A stretch of 64,000 bases of DNA from Hirudinaria manillensis (lineage: Eukaryota > Annelida > Clitellata > Hirudinida > Hirudinidae), in NCBI GenBank assembly GCA_034509925.1, contig CM067527.1, positions 5,747,001-5,811,000 of the forward strand, in the 5' to 3' direction. Below, piece by piece: positions 60,442 through 64,000 of the stretch. Numbering within the stretch: the stretch's first letter is position 1; each line of letters begins with the position of its first letter. Under the pieces are notes generated by a model. That model saw only the letters and a program-made list of their open reading frames with translations. It did no database searches and had not been told where the DNA came from. A program made the position numbers and the translations under genes.

Positions 60442-62642
60442 CTCTTCTGTAAAAATTAAAAATAAACTCCTTTTTTAAGGAATTTTTTAAAAATTAATTT
60501 TAATTTTGGATTTTTTATTATTATCAATATTTAAAAACGATATATATAGTTATATTAATCACCGTAATAGTAATAATAATAATAATAATAGTAATGATGA
60601 TGATGATGATGATAATAATAACAAGTATGATAGTTGGAGATTATTACATTTAATTTTTAAGATTTAATATTTTATAATAAAAATAACTTTGGAAAACAAA
60701 TTAAAACTTGTATTGTTTGTCTTTGCAAACACCACAAAAAAAACATTCGATCGCCACTTTTGTATGTTTTGATTTGCATATTTTCATTCCAGGAATGGGA
60801 TGCAATTTGAGATTATTTGACTTTTAAAAAATGTTGATTGCTTTAATTTCTTTATTTGAAATTCTATTCACAATAATAATTTAATTAATAATTTAATTTA
60901 ATCATTTAATCTGAAAATAATTCTTTAATTTCAAATTGCTTTTCAATATTTTCGAGGAAATGAGGATTCAAATGAAAATGGCTTCCATCTGTGTTTCCTG
61001 TTTTTCGTTTTGAAAGGTAAATTAATGGTGGTGATGACGACGACGACGACGACGACGGTGGTGGTGATGATGATGCTACTGGTGATGATGATGATGATGA
61101 TTATAATAATAATAATTATTATTATAATAATTATCATCATTATTAATTACCATATTGTTGAAGTCGATATTGCTGTTATTATTAATACTACTATTAGGAA
61201 ACTTGGCGCTTCCTATGTTCGAATTGCTGAAGATGGAGACGATGATAAAGACGACGACGACGACGACGATGATTGAAGATATCGTTGGTGATGATAATGA
61301 TGATGAAGAAGAAGTTCGTAAACAAATTGCATTAATGTTGCTGGCGAATTGAATTGATAACGAGGTTGGTATTAAAACTTGGTATTAATGATGACGTCAT
61401 TAATAATGAATTAAGATTATGATCGTCATATCGATTGTGTGCTTTTGTGTGTGTGTGTGTGTGGCAATACAGTAGTAATGTCGGCCTACAAAGAAGAGGA
61501 CGACAACGACGACCACGACGACGTCAACAATTCGTCAATAATGGCCCAACTGGGAATCGAAGCAGGGACCCTTAGATCAAGAAGAAAGTTCTTTTTGTTT
61601 TAATCAATGACAGATTGACCAATTCAACAAAAGGTCTTGCCACGGAGACAAAAAGTGTACTTTTCGTTATTTCGCGGTCGATTCAATCGTGCTTTTATAA
61701 TATTTTTTTTTGCGTTATAATTACCATATCTTTATAATTATTTTAGAGTTGCAAGGATTATTTTGTTTATGTTAAATTATTAATTTACCCGGTATTGCTC
61801 GACCCGATATTGTAATCTTTGTTGAAGGTGAAATTTATAAATTAATTAAATGTATTATTATATTATTCGTTAATTTATTATCTTTTATTTATTTAGATTT
61901 CAGTTTTCTTCATAATTATTTTAAAAATTAAATTGTCCAAAAATAATATAATTTCATCGTCAAATACCGACATCTATCGAATAAATGAAAACATTCCCTT
62001 GCAGGTTGAACCTGCCACCTGGCGAACGCTAAATAAATATTTAACACAAATCATTTTATAACGAATAAATAATATTGTCCAAAGTCTGAAAATACAACAA
62101 ACACAATATAAATCTAAAATTAATAAAATATTTAAATTATCATTAAATTTTTATTTCTCTATAAAGTTCTCGTACATCGCAAATCGTAAATTGTACATCG
62201 CACAACATACAGTGTACAGTGTACATCGTACAACCTTCCTAACATAACTTCTGTCAGAAATTGTTTTTCACGAAACTTGAGACCAACGAATGAATAAACA
62301 TTTTATTGAAGTCCAAATTGTTGTATTCGACGAACATAGCCAGGATTTTGAGGTGGACAGATGCTGGGGATTGGTGTCGGATGTAGTCGGATGGCAAATA
62401 TGTAATTAAATATATATTTAAATATTTAAATATATTAAATATTTAATATATTTTATTATATTAATATATTTAATATATTTTATTATATTATATATTTAAT
62501 ATATTTTGTTATGTTTGATCGTTGATCCTTTTTCTTTTCAAGCCAAAAATCGGTGAAATATTGAAGACGTACTAACTAATTTACTGACGGCACCGTGGCT
62601 ATGCTACGCTACAAAGGCAAACAAAACCTTTAACGTCAGGAA

Positions 62643-62729
62643 AATTGCTAGTAATAATAACGTTATTATAAAATTACTAGTAATAATAACGTTATTATAA
62701 AATTACTAGTAATAATAACGTTATTATAA
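62643..62729. repeat. 29-bp tandem repeat, three copies, with internal palindrome
   Basis: Three near-identical copies of ATTACTAGTAATAATAACGT plus TATTATAAA. Each contains the 16-bp perfect inverted repeat ATAATAACGTTATTAT and the shorter palindrome ACTAGT. Confidence 0.93.
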
Positions 62730-63004
62730 ATCCTCTCACAAGAAAACATCACACGTTAGATCTGAAATCGTAAATTTAGAGAATCGCCATAATCATCATC
62801 ATCATCATCATCATCACGGTCATCGTTATGATGTCATCATAATCAGCTAACAGTCACTTTGTACTCAGCTATCACACTTTCAAAACAACGGATCATAGTG
62901 GTCTTTATCAGTCACAAACAAATTTTATAACGACCTTATCATCGACATCAGTACCACCATCATCATCAAGACCAGCATCGCGTGGTAACCATAGCAACAA
63001 GAAG

Positions 63005-63960
63005 CTAGCCGCTGCAGTCAGCCGCAATGTTGTGATTGACGTCGTCGTTGGCACAATGTTCTAAGTCGTCGTCGTCGTCGTTGTAGTTGTTGTTCAGGTT
63101 GTCATAGACGCCCACGTCGTCATGGAAGACGTTGTCGTGGCGACTCGCCGTCGTTGTGGCGTTTGAAGTCATGGCCGCCTCTTGCAGTCGGTGAAGCATG
63201 TTAGTCTGGATTAATGAAAAATTTACTTTTAAAGTATCTAGTAGCAAATGATGATGATGATGGTGGTGGTGATGATGATGATGATAATAATAATAATAAC
63301 AATAACAATAATAACTTCAATTAATAATAAGATAATGTGTACAATGATAATTTGACTCACCAGTGGATCAATTTCTCTTACACCGACATCAGTTTTTCTC
63401 AAGACTTGTGGTGAGTGAACAAAATGATTGTGATGCTGAGGATGCTGATGATGCTGATGATGATGTTGATTGTCATTAGCACGAACTCTGTTGACCCTTA
63501 ACTGGGCTGACGATGACGATGATGATGATGACTTCTGAGAGGAGATGCGACTGTTGGCAGAATCTGACTTTGACTTGAAGGATGACGTTGACGACGATGA
63601 CGACGACGACGGTGGCGGTGATGATGATGATGTGGATGAGGTCGAAGCCAATTGGTAGACGTCGGTATTAATTAAGCGGTCGGTATTTCCACAACCTCCG
63701 CCATCTTTGTGATCATCGTCATCGTGGTTGTCATCATCATCATCATCATTATTTCCCATGTTCTCATCGTCGTAATCGTCGTTCTCATCATTTGCAGACC
63801 TACTATTTTTCGGTACCGATCTTTTAACCTTTCCACCCCTGGGTGACGTCATCAGCAGGTCAGGGGGCGGAGCAGGGGTCAAGCCGAGGAGGGCTTGGGA
63901 CTGCCAGGGCAGATTTTCTTTCACCCAGGCGGAAGGATCGTGATTCATCGAGGTGTTGGA
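63005..63960 (-). CDS. Unidentified protein, last two exons, with acidic, Ser- and His-rich low-complexity tracts (partial)
   Basis: Exons 63361-63960 and 63005-63205 join in phase 0 (CCACTG|GTGAGT ... AATCCAG|ACTAAC) and give 266 residues to TAG at 63005. The upstream boundary uses acceptor CTGCGCAG|TCCAAC, also phase 0, so the gene continues right of the window. Non-repetitive segments are WVKENLPWQSQALLGL, a Pro-rich TPAPPPDLL, TDVYQLAS, LRKTDVGVREIDPLTNMLHR and LQEAAMTSN, which look like genuinely conserved coding sequence. Between them are Asp/Asn, Ser and His/Gln runs. It could be the cytoplasmic tail of a receptor or adhesion protein, but I recognise no family and propose none. Confidence 0.72.
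63206..63360 (-). other. Short intron with (ATG)n/(AAT)n repeats
   Basis: The 155-bp intron of the right-edge gene is almost entirely GAT/GGT and AAT/AAC triplet repeats, yet keeps consensus donor and acceptor sites. Confidence 0.75.
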
Positions 63961-64000
63961 CTGCGCAGATATCATCATCATCATCATCATAATCATCATG

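Overview
The window is AT-rich animal genomic DNA with spliced genes: GT-AG introns, most of them short but several kilobases long in one gene. Bardet-Biedl type chaperonin (MKKS), SAXO, TBC1D13, swiprosin and discoidin domain receptor (DDR) genes point to a ciliated metazoan, probably an invertebrate. I cannot name the species from sequence alone. All gene models were built by hand by joining conserved exons at GT/AG sites whose phases agree.

Layout. 1-5 kb: first exon of an MKKS/BBS6-like gene running off the left edge (-), a dithiol glutaredoxin (-), then two head-to-head small multi-span membrane protein genes (- and +). 5.6-11 kb: a complete 14-exon TBC1D13-like RabGAP (-; 399 aa, against about 400 aa in vertebrates). 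13.3-15.5 kb: a 5-exon swiprosin/EFHD-like EF-hand gene (+). 16.1-16.3 kb: a small Lys-rich ORF (+). 17.2-20.1 kb: a 9-exon SAXO/FAM154-like axonemal microtubule gene (-). 23.8-46.6 kb: 13 exons of a DDR receptor tyrosine kinase (-); its signal-peptide exon was not found. 63.0-64.0 kb: the last exons of an unidentified gene with acidic, Ser- and His-rich low-complexity tracts (-).

From about 33 kb to 62 kb the DNA is dominated by microsatellites: (GGAT)n about 850 bp, (GTGA)n about 490 bp, (AAT)n about 290 bp, (ATT)n about 200 bp, a (CGTCAT)n-(CAT)n compound, and several minisatellites. Those below 46.5 kb lie in DDR introns. Their long open frames on both strands are not genes.

Most notable: the DDR-like receptor changes the catalytic-loop HRD to HGD and the metal-binding DFG to DLD, carries a Gly/Ser insertion in the C-lobe, and lacks several residues that bind collagen in vertebrate DDR2. 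MKKS and SAXO both serve cilia, but there is no operon-like logic and no new multigene system is evident.
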